Below, piece by piece: positions 45,406 through 57,755 of a stretch of 64,000 bases of DNA (position 1 is the first letter of the stretch; the number at the start of each line of letters is the position of its first letter). The position numbers were made by a program, and so were the translations under genes. The notes under the pieces are model-generated. The model was not told the DNA's origin. It made no database searches and saw only the letters and a program-made list of their open reading frames with translations. The stretch comes from Lepas anatifera (lineage: Eukaryota; Arthropoda; Thecostraca; Lepadidae): contig JAOTON010000386.1 in assembly GCA_034440635.1 (NCBI GenBank), positions 744,001-808,000 of the forward strand, written 5' to 3'.

Positions 45406-46190
45406 GATCTGACCACTCCACTCAGAAATCCATGGCAGCCCCCAGTGTATAGGCATGAGAACAGATGAGCCGGGCTGAACCCTCCCACGTTCACTATATA
45501 TCACACATTACTCAAATAAAACTTGTTTTGTAAAAAGCGATGTCGTAGGTAAAATATGCACGCATCCGCAGACAAATTTGTAACAAAAGTTAGGTGTTGC
45601 GGATATGAGGGTATCCTTCATTCAACTGCACCAGTGTCCGGACGCTGATGCACTTATGCCATTATAAAATGTTTCGACTTCTATGTTTGCAGAAGTCCTG
45701 CACTTGCAGCATGTTGCTAACTTTGCAAAACGTAACGGGCGCGCCTTTTTCCTGGAGGTGACCGGCTGCACTCAGCCCGCAGCTGTTCCCTGAAATCGAG
45801 TCTGCCCGATCAGTCTCTGAATCGAGTGAGCACTTCATGGCCGGTAAAGTAAAGACCATACAAAATAAGGCGACAATGTGGAAAACTGATTGAGAGTCGG
45901 TTGGCCCCAAAAAGCGTCTAAAGTGTTTATTATCGTTTTCGTATTACTAGCCACAATATGTCTGAGCAAAACCTGCTGCACTTCATGCAAAACTTTATGA
46001 GCAAAACCTTATGCAAAACCTGCTGGACCTCACTTCACCAGTTACTGTTTTCTTTTTCTTTTTACTCAAGACCAATATTCATCCCCAAGCCTTACCTTCC
46101 GTTGGGAAAATGTAGGTAGGTAGCACGCCCTGCCTTCACTCTTTGAAATTACATTATGGTTTTATCTGTTAGCGTCGGCTTTGGCCATTT
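45406..46190. other. No assignable feature
   Basis: Only short frames. Nothing recognised between the satellite and the SINE. Confidence 0.4.
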
Positions 46191-46194
46191 TTTC

Positions 46195-46400
46195 GGGGTA
46201 TGCAGTGGCGTGGGGGAGAAGCACTCGAATTCCACGCAACTGAACCGGGTTCAAATCCCCGGGCTGGAGTTCTGTGTAAATCTTTCCGATTTCCATAATA
46301 CCTCCCATGACAGGGTAGTCTCCATATACCATATGGCCTCAGTTGTCGGTGTGTCGTAAAAGCCTCGAAGTTGCTTTAGGCCATGTTTCGGGACATCTGA
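46195..46400 (+). mobile_element. tRNA-derived SINE with GGTGTGTCGTAAA tail
   Basis: A good B box (GGGTTCAAATCCCCGGG at about 46247) is followed by TTCTGTGTAAATCTTTCCG, CATATGGCCTCAGTTG and GGTGTGTCGTAAA. It is the same family as 2960-3160. Confidence 0.75.
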
Positions 46401-46929
46401 TATGAGTTAACTATGTTTTGTCAGGGAGCAGTTGAACTGGTGCGTCTAATTTGGGAGGCCTCAACTTTCTGAGGTCACAATTATGGGTTTTAATTGGTGG
46501 CGGTCTCGGACGCTGGTTTGGTCTTGTTTACACCATGCCAGAACCCTGGAAAACACGGATGTTACATTTTTAAGCAATGTATATGACTATGCGTATCGTT
46601 GCTTATTAAAGCGATTAGGAGATTAGAAAAGTTGGAAATTTTACAAATGGCTCTGCTTTTCCCATGCATTGAATCATTTTGAAACGATCTGTGGAAGTTT
46701 CGTTCCAAAATCCGAATCGCTGATGACGCTCATGCAGTCCGAGGATGGGCCGTTTTGTGCCCATCTCTAGCTAAAGTCTCCACCTGAAACCTCACTGGGT
46801 AAGAGAGCAGCACCAAACCCACGGTAGGCGATGGTCCGATCCGAGCGCTGGTCCACTGGAGGCGATGGAGCCGGAGGCTGATGTTTTTGGACCCGGGATG
46901 TAACAATATATCGGCCTAACGTGACCTTA

Positions 46930-47128
46930 TATATAATTCGGTTGGTTTATGTTCCTGGCAACAGGGGAACCAGCAGTCAGCGTGTTTGCTTTCCACGCGA
47001 CTGACCTGGATTCGAGTCCCAGCGGATTCCCTGAGCGAGGAGCAATTTGACTCCAGAAACCCTACCAACAAGGAACGAGTTGGTGACGTCAGGTCAGCAC
47101 TGGGTACTATATAGATAAGAGTTGGGAT
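46930..47128 (+). mobile_element. tRNA-derived SINE, second type
   Basis: AGTCAGCGTGTTTGC leads to the B box CTGGATTCGAGTCCCAG near 46998, then a tail CAACAAGGAACGAGTTGG and GGTACTATATAGATAAG. The tail differs from the GTGCGTCGT type. Confidence 0.55.
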
Positions 47129-47395
47129 CATGGGCGGATCCAGGATTTCTTATCAGAGGGAACCGGTCAGGGAGCATTATTTGAACCAGAAAGGCGCCAC
47201 TTTTAGATGGCGCAACCTGTCACGGGTGCCAAAGCTTATGGCCGGGTGCCGATACTCACATCTCAGGAGGGATGGGGAAGCGACGCTTCAGTTGGCCACC
47301 ATGGATGGTTCAGGGGTGCCGAGACTATTTCAGGGGGTGCCCAGGCTCGATCTGGGAGAGGCACGTGCCCTCCTCCATGCCCCCTGGATCCTGTA
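47129..47395. mobile_element. hAT-like MITE, diverged copy
   Basis: It starts CATGGGCGGATCCAGGATT and ends CCCCTGGATCCTGTA, with the family's internal words (GGCGCCACTTTT, GGGTGCCGA, AAGCGACGCTTCA, GCACGTGCCC). Related to 6164-6431, 11855-12127 and 58307-58575. The target duplication is not clear. Confidence 0.7.
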
Positions 47396-47800
47396 CCGGG
47401 GATCGAACCCCCAGAGACGCTCCAGCTCGCAGTTTCTATTTCACAGGATCGGCTGGTGATGCCCTGTTCTGGAAGTGCTCAGAATGTAACCTAGCTACTC
47501 GTAAAACGACCTAGAAGAGTATACGCATGTTCCGTGGCATATCCTCATGACCACCTCAAGAAACACCGCAACGATGCATTTGTAGTTGAGTCAAGTGCTC
47601 AATCTCGCCATCACACTTCTTTCCCAAGCGCCTCTCGTTTAGTTGTCATCCAAATACAGTTTATGATAGTTGGGCGTTATTTCATCCTTTGGCCTCGGTT
47701 GACCTCAATGACCTTTGACCTAACCTAAGCTATATTTGGCACTGTACCGTTTTTTCAGAATTCTTCGGATGGCCCACAAAAAACTATTCTGCCCCGTCTG

Positions 47801-48642
47801 TTAACAGGCGTAGTGGAGAGGAGTCTGGTGTCAACTCGCAGTGGAGGGGATCCCAAAGTGCGTCCGTAGATCTAAAAAACCAAGAGAGTTAGAAAAACCC
47901 TCGTTTGGGGGTATATGGGGGGCGATGATGATATACGTATAGCCAAGTTTTATTGACGTATGTATCTTCAAGGTCAAATGAAGTCGGAAATGTTAAATCT
48001 GGGTCATGCTGGAGCCCTATTGGGAAATGCCGCGATTATGCGGAACAAAGCCGGGAGTGCACGGAGAGCGGGCTGAGGTCGTGGAGAGAAGGTCCACACC
48101 AATTTTTCTGAAATTCTCAGGTTAGCGTCATTCAAGGTCACTGACCATAACAATTTGGCATATTCCTAATGACGTACAAGATAACTGTCTCTATCGCAGC
48201 CTTTGTACGGAAAATGAGGGTTTGGCCTTAAAAAAGACATTTGACTTTGACCTGTCACCTTGACCTTAGCATTAAGTAGCTACGAAGTCATACCATAGAA
48301 TAGCTGTCTGACCAGAACACTTGGGTCAATGACCTTGACCTTGATTTGACGTGACCTTAACATAAAATTTCCTATATGACGTTATTAGGTAACCACTCGG
48401 TCTACAGTGCAGGCAAACTGGTGCGACCGCGCAATTGCGACGATGTCAAAATATAGGTCTGACTTCGAAAGCCTATAAGTCAAATCATTAACGACAGATT
48501 CCTAAAAATTTCTGTCACCAATCCACGCCCGTATGAATTCTCTAAAATTGTAGCCAAGTAGTGTTTTCCGGCTGCCAACGGTTCTCCGGCCACCTAAAAA
48601 ATATGCTGTGGCACTTTAGCACCCCTCCACTGCACCAGTTAA
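47801..48642 (-). mobile_element. TTAA element family B, complete 842-bp copy
   Basis: The left end TTAACAGGCGTAGTGGAGAG and the right end CCCCTCCACTGCACCAGTTAA form an imperfect terminal inverted repeat, with TTAA at both outer ends. The interior is rich in TGACCT words (for example 48250-48360). The reverse complement aligns with 29190-30104. Non-coding. Its right TTAA is also the left TTAA of the neighbouring family A element. Confidence 0.85.
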
Positions 48643-49635
48643 CACCCGCCCGGTGGGCCTCCCAGCCACCTTCGCCCTGGTGGGGAGAGGGGTGTTTAAA
48701 CACCCTTCCTCGAACTCGGCTCAGGAGCCGAGCATAGGACTATGCGAGATAGCGAAAAACGCGAACACTGTTGGACAGCTCATACATATTCATGAAGAAA
48801 CTACATCGCTCACTTTTGGACCCAGGTCAATATTGAGGTCATGACAGGTCAAAGAAGGTGACATGTTAAAGAAAAGTTTTCGAGCTCTAGCGTCTGACAG
48901 AGTAGAGTTAGAATTATTTTTAGGCACTGCTCGCTTCATATTGTTACGGCGAATCGAATGATGTATAATATGACTATGCTAGGTCACAACATAAAAATGA
49001 CCTGACCTAATGTCAAGTCAAAGTCACTATCCAACCTAGCATAGCCAATATGCACATCAATGGACTTGCAAAAGCAATCCAAACGTAATGGTGTCGAAAT
49101 AAAAGCTTTAACCTCATTTCCCACAAATGTACTGACCCAAGCCTGAAATCCGCTTCAGTAGCCCCAGATGAGCTCTCAAAGGCCACAGGTCAAAATTTAC
49201 CACATGAACCTGGAAAGGGGCCCAGGATCCTACAATATGGAGAATGTGAAGGTATTCGCAGTTGTATCTACACAAATGCAACCCAATTCCTCGTTTCCCC
49301 ATACATTTCTAATGGAGAGATCATGATCCGTACCTGACCCTAGGGCATCGATATAAAATTCCAGAATGCATTTTGTAATATTCGATGGGCCCATCATGTG
49401 GTATAGGTTTTAATCCGATAGATTCACTAATTTCTTACTTATGCCACCTGAAACAATTTCTTTGGCGAGGTGAATTGACCTGCAATGGTGACCTGACCTT
49501 AAAATTTTGGGGAAAGTTGTGGAATTGATCAAGGATAAGGCGTGCCAAGTACGGCGGCGCTTCACGGTTCCGTTTTTCGTGCCGCCGGAAAAACCCGAGG
49601 GGCTGTTCAAACACCCGCACCGGCGGGAGGGTTAA
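48639..49635 (+). mobile_element. TTAA element family A, complete 997-bp copy
   Basis: It begins TTAACACCCGCCCGGTGGG and ends CCGGCGGGAGGGTTAA, with TTAA at each end. Internal landmarks are CCACCTTCGCCC, the palindrome GGTGTTTAAACACC, GATAGCGAAAAACGCGAACA, several AGGTCA/TGACCT words, and GTACGGCGGCGC before the right end. Related copies: 43299-44261, 51534-52141 (minus), 52951-53358 (short) and 56900-57755 (diverged). Confidence 0.85.
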
Positions 49636-50480
49636 AGTGGACGGAACGCATCGAAATGGAACTTTCTGGATACTGTAGGTATCCTTAAAGTATGTTCTAA
49701 AATTCGTGATGCCCAATGACCTGTGGTGTTCTAGCCTTTGAGCTGAGATGAGATGTAATGGCTTGAAATTAAAATAAGAATTCAAGTGTTTTTAAATAGT
49801 TTCAGGGAAACTTTCCAGGCTTCTTAGCCCCTAAGGTAAAAGAGGGATGCTAAGAACATCTGGTTTCAACAATTTCGGCACCTCAAGTGGCCTCAATATT
49901 GAGCTGCAAAACAATGTCCAAAGCAGGTTCTATTGAATTTTGGACGTTTTTCTGTATCTTTCCAGCTTTCTTAGTTTTAGAGTTAAAGAGGATCTTTTTT
50001 ATCCTCAACTATGGAAAAGGTGGATCACACCCGTCACCTAGGTGAAAGTTAAGAGGATTTATAGGTTCATTGGGGTGAATGGTCTCATGTGGGTGATTTG
50101 AGACTGCCGCACTTGACTGGTATCCAGTCATGAAATGTTCTTGAAAATTGTTTGCGTTGAATACATTTTTGTTTTATAGCACCAGCAAATGCAGGAAATA
50201 TACATTGAGCTGGAGTTGTTTTCCGAAAAAGTCATTACTGTTGATTTCGGTCATCCATGCGTGAAAGACTATGGCATGTTCTCTTCCGCAGCTCGTGCTT
50301 TTGGCAACTCCTTAAAAATGATACTACGCCTTGTAAACGCCTCTCATTCGTTCTTTCGGCGTTCAATTCCCCTGATGCAACAACCAATATCTCTGGGCCA
50401 GCCGCATAGCACACATGTGAGCAACTCAGGCACTTGATTCCTGCTCTCAAGAACACAGCCGTTCCCTGTTCGGCTCTGAT
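49636..50480. other. No assignable feature
   Basis: A mixed stretch with an 82-codon frame at 50189-50437 that shows no recognisable domain. It may hold intron sequence of the candidate gene on the minus strand, if that gene is real. Confidence 0.3.
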
Positions 50481-50489
50481 TTGATGTCT

Positions 50490-51010
50490 GCATGGCCCAC
50501 CTGTATGCGCTCCCTGAAGAGACTGCCGTCTTCCGCGTCGTAGTCGGCCTGCGAACTGGGTCTGGACATGGCGTGCCTCAGGCCATGACTGCGCGGCGGC
50601 GGCTCCTCCAGCCGCCTGAGAAACCACCGCCAAACAACTCCGTCGGCGCAACTGCTGCGGAAAACAGTGATTCTGCTACCGCCACCCCTGAAGACAACGT
50701 GAAGAAAAACACCGGCTGGGAGATGCAAAACGGCGCAGCTGCACACGATTCTGTGGCAAGCGATGGCGGACGCACCGCAGCGGCTCCACCAATCAATAGC
50801 CGGGGATCGATGTAACAGCTGAGCGGCGCAGCGTCGACACCGACGAGGGCGCAGCGACGCCGCCAGCGCGCGCGCGCACGTGGCAGCCGCCGGCTCCGCT
50901 CCAGACGTCACCACTGACCACGCACGTGCACGTGTTTCCGACGTCGAGGGCCGCGCCGGCGTCCAGATCCAAGTCATGAAGTCAGCCTGGTGTCCTCTGT
51001 AGGGCCAAAC
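50490..51010 (-). promoter_or_regulatory. GC-rich CpG-dense island, candidate promoter
   Basis: About 500 bp with clearly more CG dinucleotides and higher GC than the flanks (for example GCCAGCGCGCGCGCGCACG near 50860). It covers the candidate first exon at 50501-50569 and extends upstream of it on the minus strand, where a promoter would lie. No TATA-like element is placed. Confidence 0.45.
50501..50569 (-). CDS. Candidate first coding exon (23 codons) of an unknown gene
   Basis: On the minus strand an ATG in the context CACGCCATGTCC opens a hydrophilic N-terminus (MSRPSSQADYDAEDGSLFRE...). The frame reaches CAG directly followed by GTGGGC, a good splice donor, at exactly 23 codons, ending in phase 0. 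The position within a CpG-dense island fits a first exon. Long overlapping frames exist on both strands because of high GC, so this could be coincidence. I cannot name the gene, and the next exon would lie at lower coordinates, possibly outside the window. Confidence 0.35.
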
Positions 51011-51533
51011 AGTGGCTATATTGGTGCCACCCACAGCCGGTTCAGCTCGGTCTGGTGTTTTCAACGGGTGCTCTGTGTGAGTTTATGATACCGAGACGTT
51101 TGTGCTGAAAGCTTTGAAGAAGGTGGCGTGTTTACTGACAACTGTCCAGAGAATACCTGCACCATTGACTGGAGACGAGAATGTAGAAGAAAAGGAACCA
51201 GAATAAAGGAGAACCATCGATTTGGAGGGTGGAGTGGACGTCATAGTAGGAACGTCGAATCCAGTATCAGCCGTTCCGTAGTTAGCGTCGAGTAGAGAGG
51301 GCCGCACAGGCACCCGTTGTTGTGTTAGCTGGAAATTGAATTACATGATCATAAAGTATGTTATGGAGCTTACACCCAGCACCGTGTGCAGAAGCAACGT
51401 GGATAGAAGCGCGACCGTTAAACGCAGGCTTCCCTCCATGCTAGGAGACTGGACTACTTGGAAGCTGATGGAATTGTGTCCCTGATCATCAAGGTCAACA
51501 CAGCGCCCAAATCATTGGAAAACAGGAATTCGG

Positions 51534-52141
51534 CTGTACTTGTGTAGATACAGCTGAGAATTCCTTCATATTCTCAAAATCGTAGTGTCCTGGGCCCCTT
51601 TCCAGGTTCATGTTGCAATTTTTTACCTGTGACGTCTAAGAGGTCATATGGGCTACTTAGGAGGTTTTCAGACTTGGGCCAGTAACTTTGCAGGAAAAAA
51701 TGATAAAGTTTGTATTTTCATACAATTACGTTTGAATTGTTATTGCAAGTTTGTTGATGTGCAAATTGACTATCCTAGATCAGATGATGACCTGGACCTG
51801 ACCTGAGGTCGGGTCATTTTTGTGTTTTGACCTAGTATAGTTATATTATACATCAGTCGATTTGTCGTGACGAGAGGAAGCGAATGATGCCTAAAAATGA
51901 TTCTAGCTTAACTCTGTCAGACGCTAGAGCCAGTAACTCTACTCTAACATGCAACCTTCTTTGACGTGTCATGACCTCAATATTGACCTGACCTAAAAAG
52001 TGACCGGTGTAGTTTCTTCATGAATTGTTATGGGCTATCCACTAGCGTTCGCGTTTTTCGCTATCCCGCATAGGAGCCAAGTTCGAGGTGGTGTTTGAAT
52101 TTCCCCAAGGCGAAAGTGGCTCGGAGGCCCAACGGTGTTAA
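51534..52141 (-). mobile_element. TTAA element family A, minus-strand, truncated
   Basis: The reverse complement matches 48639 to about 49280, from GTATCTACACAAG/TGTGTAGATACA at the inner end to AACACCGTTGGGCC with TTAA (52138-52141) at the outer end. It holds ACCTGGACCTGACCTGAGG near 51790. The other terminus is missing. Confidence 0.8.
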
Positions 52142-52189
52142 GTCATGCGTGCGTAGTGGTGTGCTCCCCTCATGCGCCACACAGAAACT

Positions 52190-52572
52190 CAGTGACGGAT
52201 CCAGAGGGAGGGGCAAAATGGCAGTTCCCCTTAAACTGAAAAGCTCGGGGCAAAACTATGTTTTTGTCTTCCCTCCCACCCCAAAGCAGTCGACCTCCTT
52301 CTTGCCCCGACTCCTTTTTAGTTTATAAACAAGGTTTTGGTGCTTCAACTCTCAACTTCAAGCAGAAAAATCAACTACAGTGAAAACATTGGACCTTGAA
52401 TAGCAAAAAACAAGCATCTTGTGGCCACATCTTTCACCCCGTGACGTTTTTGTTCGACTTGGTTTCACACTCAAAAGCTAACTTCTGGTTTAATTGTGGC
52501 AAAATCATTCACCACTTGACGTTTTTTATTTTGGTTTGCCCCCTCCAAACCTACATGCTAAATCCGCCACTG
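52190..52572. mobile_element. hAT-like MITE, 383 bp, same family as 3242-3636
   Basis: It starts CAGTGACGGATCCAG and ends TAAATCCGCCACTG. The flanks cagaaact (52182-52189) and cagaagtt (52573-52580) agree at 6/8. The interior aligns with the 3242-3636 copy throughout. Confidence 0.85.
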
Positions 52573-52950
52573 CAGAAGTTATCAGCAATGTTTATGTCAT
52601 TGTATCCCAAATACCACTCGCGAATAGGTTGACGGTGTTAAACTATAAAAACATATTTTGATAGCATGAGACTTACGCAACAGCTTGTAATCGGGTGCTA
52701 TGCTTAACCTCGGCACTGAGGGGCAGTGGACGTGTTCTACGATGCGCTGCGAGCCGTCAGAACGCGACCGTGTACCAACTGCGACGCTGCGTCACCAGCG
52801 TCCTGCCTGGCTTGGCGCTGGAGAAAAAAATGGACTGCATTCAAGCGTATGAAGTACAACGAAAATGGCCAAACCACCCGTAACTGTGAGGAAAAGCGGT
52901 GCATATGCCAAAACATTTGTGCCGTCACAAGTGTCTTGAACACTTGCAGG

Positions 52951-53358
52951 TTAACCCTCGCCCCGGTGGGGGTGTTTGAACACCCACTCGGGTTTTTCCG
53001 GCGGAACGAAAAAACGGCGGCGCTTTCCGCTGCCGTACTTGGCACATCCTATCCTTGATCAATTCCGCAACTTTTCCCAAAATTTTAAGGTTGGGTCATC
53101 TCAGGTCAGGTCACCAGTGCAGGTCAAGTGACCTCACCTCAAAAATGTTTAAGGTGGCATAAGTAACAAGTAAGGTGGCGTTAAACTGAGCCAAGAAGTG
53201 ACTGATATTGTTTCTTCATGAATTTGTATGATCTTTCCAACAGCCTTCGCGTTTTTTTCGCTATGCTGCATAGAGGCCGAGTTCGAGTTGGAGGGGTGTC
53301 CAAACCTCCTCTCCACCAAGGCGAAGGTAGCTCAGAGGCCCACCGGGGCGCGGGTTAA
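52951..53358. mobile_element. piggyBac-like MITE, 408 bp, short derivative of family A
   Basis: It begins TTAACCCTCGCCCCGGTGGG and ends CCCACCGGGGCGCGGGTTAA, 19/20 inverted, with TTAACCC at both ends as in the piggyBac superfamily. Both terminal regions match family A (GTGTTTGAACACCC, GTACTTGGCAC, TTCGCGTTTTTTTCGCTAT). The middle 600 bp are deleted. The interior includes CAGGTCAGGTCACC and CAGGTCAAGTGACC. Confidence 0.92.
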
Positions 53359-55680
53359 GATCAGAAATTTCAGGGCAACTCCGAAACGTTTCTCTATCGT
53401 AAATATCGTGCATTATGGGAAACAAGAACCAAATGTCAACTTTTTCGGAAGAAAACCAAAGATTCCACGAGGACGTTTAAAAATGAGCATGTTTAAAGGG
53501 ACATTGTCGCAAAAATTTTTATTGGCTAGATCAAAAGGTTGCAAAAAGTTGTTTCAGAAGTCATATTCTCATTTCTGCAAATTCAGGCTCAAAATGCCTC
53601 AAAATCGGCCTCAAAGTCAACATTTATAGACGACTTTATCGAGTCCTTATGGTATCCATAAAATGACGTAATCCGGGCTAGAGCCTTCAATTTTTATATC
53701 AAAGAATTTAAAAAAGTTCAATCAAAGCAGTTCAGTAGCTAAACCTGAGATATAAAAAAAATTATTTTATAAAAATAACTTTCCAAAACGTTTCTGAATA
53801 AGAAATATAGGACTTTGAAGAAATACCATCAACCAATCAGAAGCCCAGTCCTTATAGGATCTGGTCACGTGGGCTTATCTTACATCAATGTGATGTCATT
53901 ACGGCTTTCGCTGAGTTATCGATATATACCATTTCAAAGGCCGCGGCAAACACGGAGATATGAATACAAATTCTATAAGACTTATTAGCGCTGCGGCAGG
54001 CACGATCACCCTAAAGATTATAATTGATAATTGTTCGTTATTGCATGATTGCATTGCAGCGACAACGATACAATAAAAAGATACGGGTAGCGCGATCCAG
54101 AAGAGCCTCTTTTGAGGCATGACGAAAGTTTTTGGTGGTTTTACGGACGAAGAGATTGTCGCCGCTCCGGTCTCGTGATCAACATATCAATATCGTCGGT
54201 TATCTGTATGTAAAATATTTAGAGCCTTTTATGTGGTCAATTGAGATGTTCTTCGAGGTAAAAAAATGTATGAGTGAAAATTTAATGAAACAATTTTATT
54301 TTTTGCCATCCATCGTTGCTGGCCACGAATGCTTATTGAGGTTTTGTGTAGTGAGTGTAGTGAGTTAGGTAGTCCGGCACTAATCCTATCAAATATGGGC
54401 AATGCATTTAATGTTTCTGTTCTGCATTGATTAGTTTCACGAAGTTGCCAGAAAGCAAATTGTATGCTTAATTGATAAATATTCATTTTGGCCCACTATT
54501 ATAGCTGTGGTCTCATTCCGTCTGTCAACACCAATCAGCAAGCAGCATTGAGTCCATGTCACATGACTATAGCCTCTCCCTGAGAACAAATCTTAGAACC
54601 AATCTTAGATTTACAGGCTGAAAACCTGCTGTGGTGCTGCTGGAAAAACAGTAACAGCACAACAGTGGTAGCATACTATTTTGTGATTGGTAGATAAGTA
54701 TTCTAATTTATTTTTGTTTGGTAAGCAGTAGCACGTACTAGAGGCAATTGTGGCGCTGATATTTCTTTTCTAGAGGAGAGGCTCGAGGGCCAGTGGACAA
54801 GACTGTGCTGACAGATGGAACAAGGCTTATGAGTAGTGTCAATGCCAAAAATCCTCATTTTATTGTTGCACAGGTCAACTTGTGTACCAAAATGGGTGAA
54901 AATGATTGGTGATGGCAATTTTCCAAGGATTGTTTAAGCATATTATTTTTGAATGTCTCATATTCCCTCTCTTTTTGGTCTAACTTGCTATTTACAATAT
55001 CTGTGCACTCTAGTAAAAGTCTATATCAAGCCTGTAACTTGAATTACAAATTTCTACCTGTTACAAATACTAGCTCTGCACAATGTGTGCATGCTAGTGC
55101 ATTTGCTGCTTAGTTTACCTTCTTTAAAGTATGAAAATGTTTTTGGTAATTTCACAGATTGCAACAGATTTTTCCATTTATTTTGGTACCATGCAGTACA
55201 TAATTGTTGGTGTACTCTTATCCACTTCTTGGATCAAGTTACTCATATTTCAAGTGCTACTGTTTGTTTCCAGACATGAAAGTGGCTGTGGCATGAATTC
55301 ATCCATCTGCCCTCTGAAAATGCCCATTCTGGAGGAATATGTGAAAGATTAGGCTGGTCACTTCAAAGAGAAAATTTGTTTACTAGAAAACCTGTCTTGT
55401 AGCTGCTGTGTATCATCAAACTATCATCCCAATCAATGGACCAGCTTGTGTATGATCATTTTGTTTGTTACTTTGAATGGTATGAACCCAATCAGACCGA
55501 TTCTCCAATAGACCTGAAATTCGAAATATTTGTTTTCTATTGTGGGCCAGTTTGGAAATAATGTATTATAATTTATTTAAAAATTATAATTTTGCATGGT
55601 TCCACCCGACCCTCCACAAACCCATGATCTAGATTATAAATCGTCTTTGGGGACGTCTTTCTTCTTGAATATATATATAT
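53359..55680. other. No assignable feature
   Basis: 2.3 kb, AT-rich, low in repeats, with only short frames. A TTAAAGGGACATTGTCGC word near 53495 resembles a TTAA-element end, but no partner was found. Nothing else recognised. Confidence 0.35.
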
Positions 55681-55692
55681 ACATATGTTACA

Positions 55693-55885
55693 GGGAAAGT
55701 GCGAAATCCGGGATTTCGCGAACTCCCTAGGGATTTCGCGAAATCACTGACCAGCCAGGGAGTTGTGCGAAATCACTGGCCGACCAGGGATTTCGCGAAC
55801 TCCCTAGGGATTTCGCGAACTCACTGAAACTTCAGTGATTTCGCGAACTAACTGAATGCTTTTCAGGGATTTCGCGAAATCCCTA
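55693..55885. repeat. Left subterminal array of TTTCGCGAA palindromes
   Basis: Six TTTCGCGAA words occur, plus TGCGAAATC variants, each bounded by AGGGA/TCCCT or CACTGA. The core TTCGCGAA is palindromic. Such arrays are typical of transposase-binding sites. Confidence 0.9.
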
Positions 55886-56474
55886 ACATGCCAATATGTG
55901 ATATAGTATAAATCCTAAGAATGATCCTTCAGTGATCTGGTTTTACACTCCCCGTCCATGTTTTCTCTTTCTATGATGTATTTTGCTTGATTTTATGTCG
56001 GCCTGATATTTATTATTTGAAAACTAATTTTACACCCTCAGCTCTACCTCACACCGGGTCCTTGTGCCCGCTGACGAACTATTCGAGTCACTAGCCTTCC
56101 TCGAGGTGCATGGTTTATGCAATATGAACCGTAGGTGTGGAGGGGGGTGGGCTCAAAAAAAACTAGAGATGCCACATAGATGAAGTCATAGTACATGTCT
56201 ATGTTGGAATGTACTACGGACGTCCACAAATTTTCCAATAAAAATATTTTGATTCAGGAGGAAGTGTCGGCCCCGAAAAAGCTCTCGGTGTAAGAAGCGG
56301 CACGCCTGTCATCGTTTGACCATTGCCAAGGCTTTCAGAAATGTTATTGTCGGTTCCGGCGGGCTAGCAAATGCACTTCAAGCTTAAGTGCTCCAGCCAC
56401 GGTCATGACAATAGGCAATGAGATAGCACATGGCAAATATGCGTAATGATTGTTTTATTCCGTATCCTGTTTAT

Positions 56475-56517
56475 GCCGACAACTATAGTTGTCGGCTTAT
56501 GTTCAGCTATAGCTGAA
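56475..56517. repeat. Two adjacent perfect palindromes sharing CTATAG centres
   Basis: A 22-bp perfect palindrome (56475-56496, half-site GCCGACAACTA) and a 16-bp perfect palindrome (56502-56517, TTCAGCTATAGCTGAA) lie 5 bp apart. Both are centred on TATA within CTATAG. Confidence 0.95.
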
Positions 56518-56899
56518 AGTGTTGTTGCTAACGCTTCTGATATGCTGATAAACTGAAAGCAGAGATATGGTCTAAGTTAATTTGCAGAATAATTATTTCG
56601 TTGTTGCAGCTCCGAAAATTTATCTTAGTATAGCCGAACCGTACCTGTAAAGATTGACCAAAGTTTTGGAAAACATTAATGAACTTAATGCAAAAAAATA
56701 AAATAGCATTATTGTATTTTCCTTACCCAGATTGTAATACGAAATGGCCATCAGAAAAGCAGCATTTCTCTTTTGTGTAGTAATGAGGGTTGTGATATGA
56801 TAATGATCTCTCTGCAGATGCTGGATAAGTGAGTTTGAAAGAAGCGCTTCAGAATTTAGTCTCTAACGGTACTTACAGTTGGTGCACCTGACCGACTTC

Positions 56900-57755
56900 G
56901 TACCGAGTACGTGCATGGCCGGGGCGGGGGTTGGGTAACCATACCCCTTGGGTTTTTCGCAAAGTCTTGAAAACGGCTACGCGCAGCGCTGCTGTACCCA
57001 GTACAGTTTTTTCTGAAGCTTTTTACAACTCCTGTCAACATTTTCGGTTCAGGTCATTTCAGGTCAGGACATCAGTGCAGGTCAAGTGACCTCATCTAAA
57101 AAAAAAAGAAAACAACATGAGCAAGGAACAGCTTAATTTATCAATCTAAATTTCGTATTGAATAAAGGGCTGATTGAGTACACATCATTTTTTTAGGATT
57201 TCTGAAGTCGATGACCTAAGGTCAATTATGAGTCATGATGACACAGTTGGAAAAGTATCGGGAAAATGGTTTAAACATAATAATGTTGTTAGGAACGAAG
57301 CTAAATTGTATATTTTGGAATCATTGGGGTTGTCTTGCTTCTGCAGTTCTAATGATATGCAATCTGACCCAATTCGATATTGACCTGATCCAAGGTCAGG
57401 TCAAATCTTAGCTTTGACCTAGAATAGTCACATTATTAATCATTCGACGTCGCTTGCAGAAAAACCTCAGATAGTGAATTCTTATATATTGTATCTCTTC
57501 TACATCAGATGGTAGGACTGAATAACTGTATTTCAGTTATATCACCATATCCATATTATGCCATTTTTTGGCTTCCAATGCCGTCAGATTTTACCCCACA
57601 AAAAATGTATAGAAAACTTCCTTTAAAGCTTAGGTTGTGCTACTTAACGTCATTTACTTTTTCGCTAACTAGCGTAGTTTTTAGATTTTAGGGGGGCGTA
57701 ACCCACCCCCTCGTCAGGGTGAAGGTGGCTCAGACCCCTGGCATTGCACGTCTTA
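56900..57755 (+). mobile_element. TTAA element family A, diverged copy
   Basis: Family landmarks in reverse order relative to 48639-49635: GGGTTTTTCGC and GCGCAGCGCTGC near 56950-56990, CAGTGCAGGTCAAGTGACCTC near 57075, ACCTAAGGTCA near 57215, CAAGGTCAGGTCA near 57391, and GTCAGGGTGAAGGTGGCTCAGACCCC near 57712. The outer TTAA ends have decayed. Confidence 0.65.

Noticed and set aside
44903..45504. Frames encoding YGDQTSVSVA-type repeats on both strands
   Set aside because: All frames are open because of the 33-bp satellite, and a 34-bp unit breaks the periodic frame.
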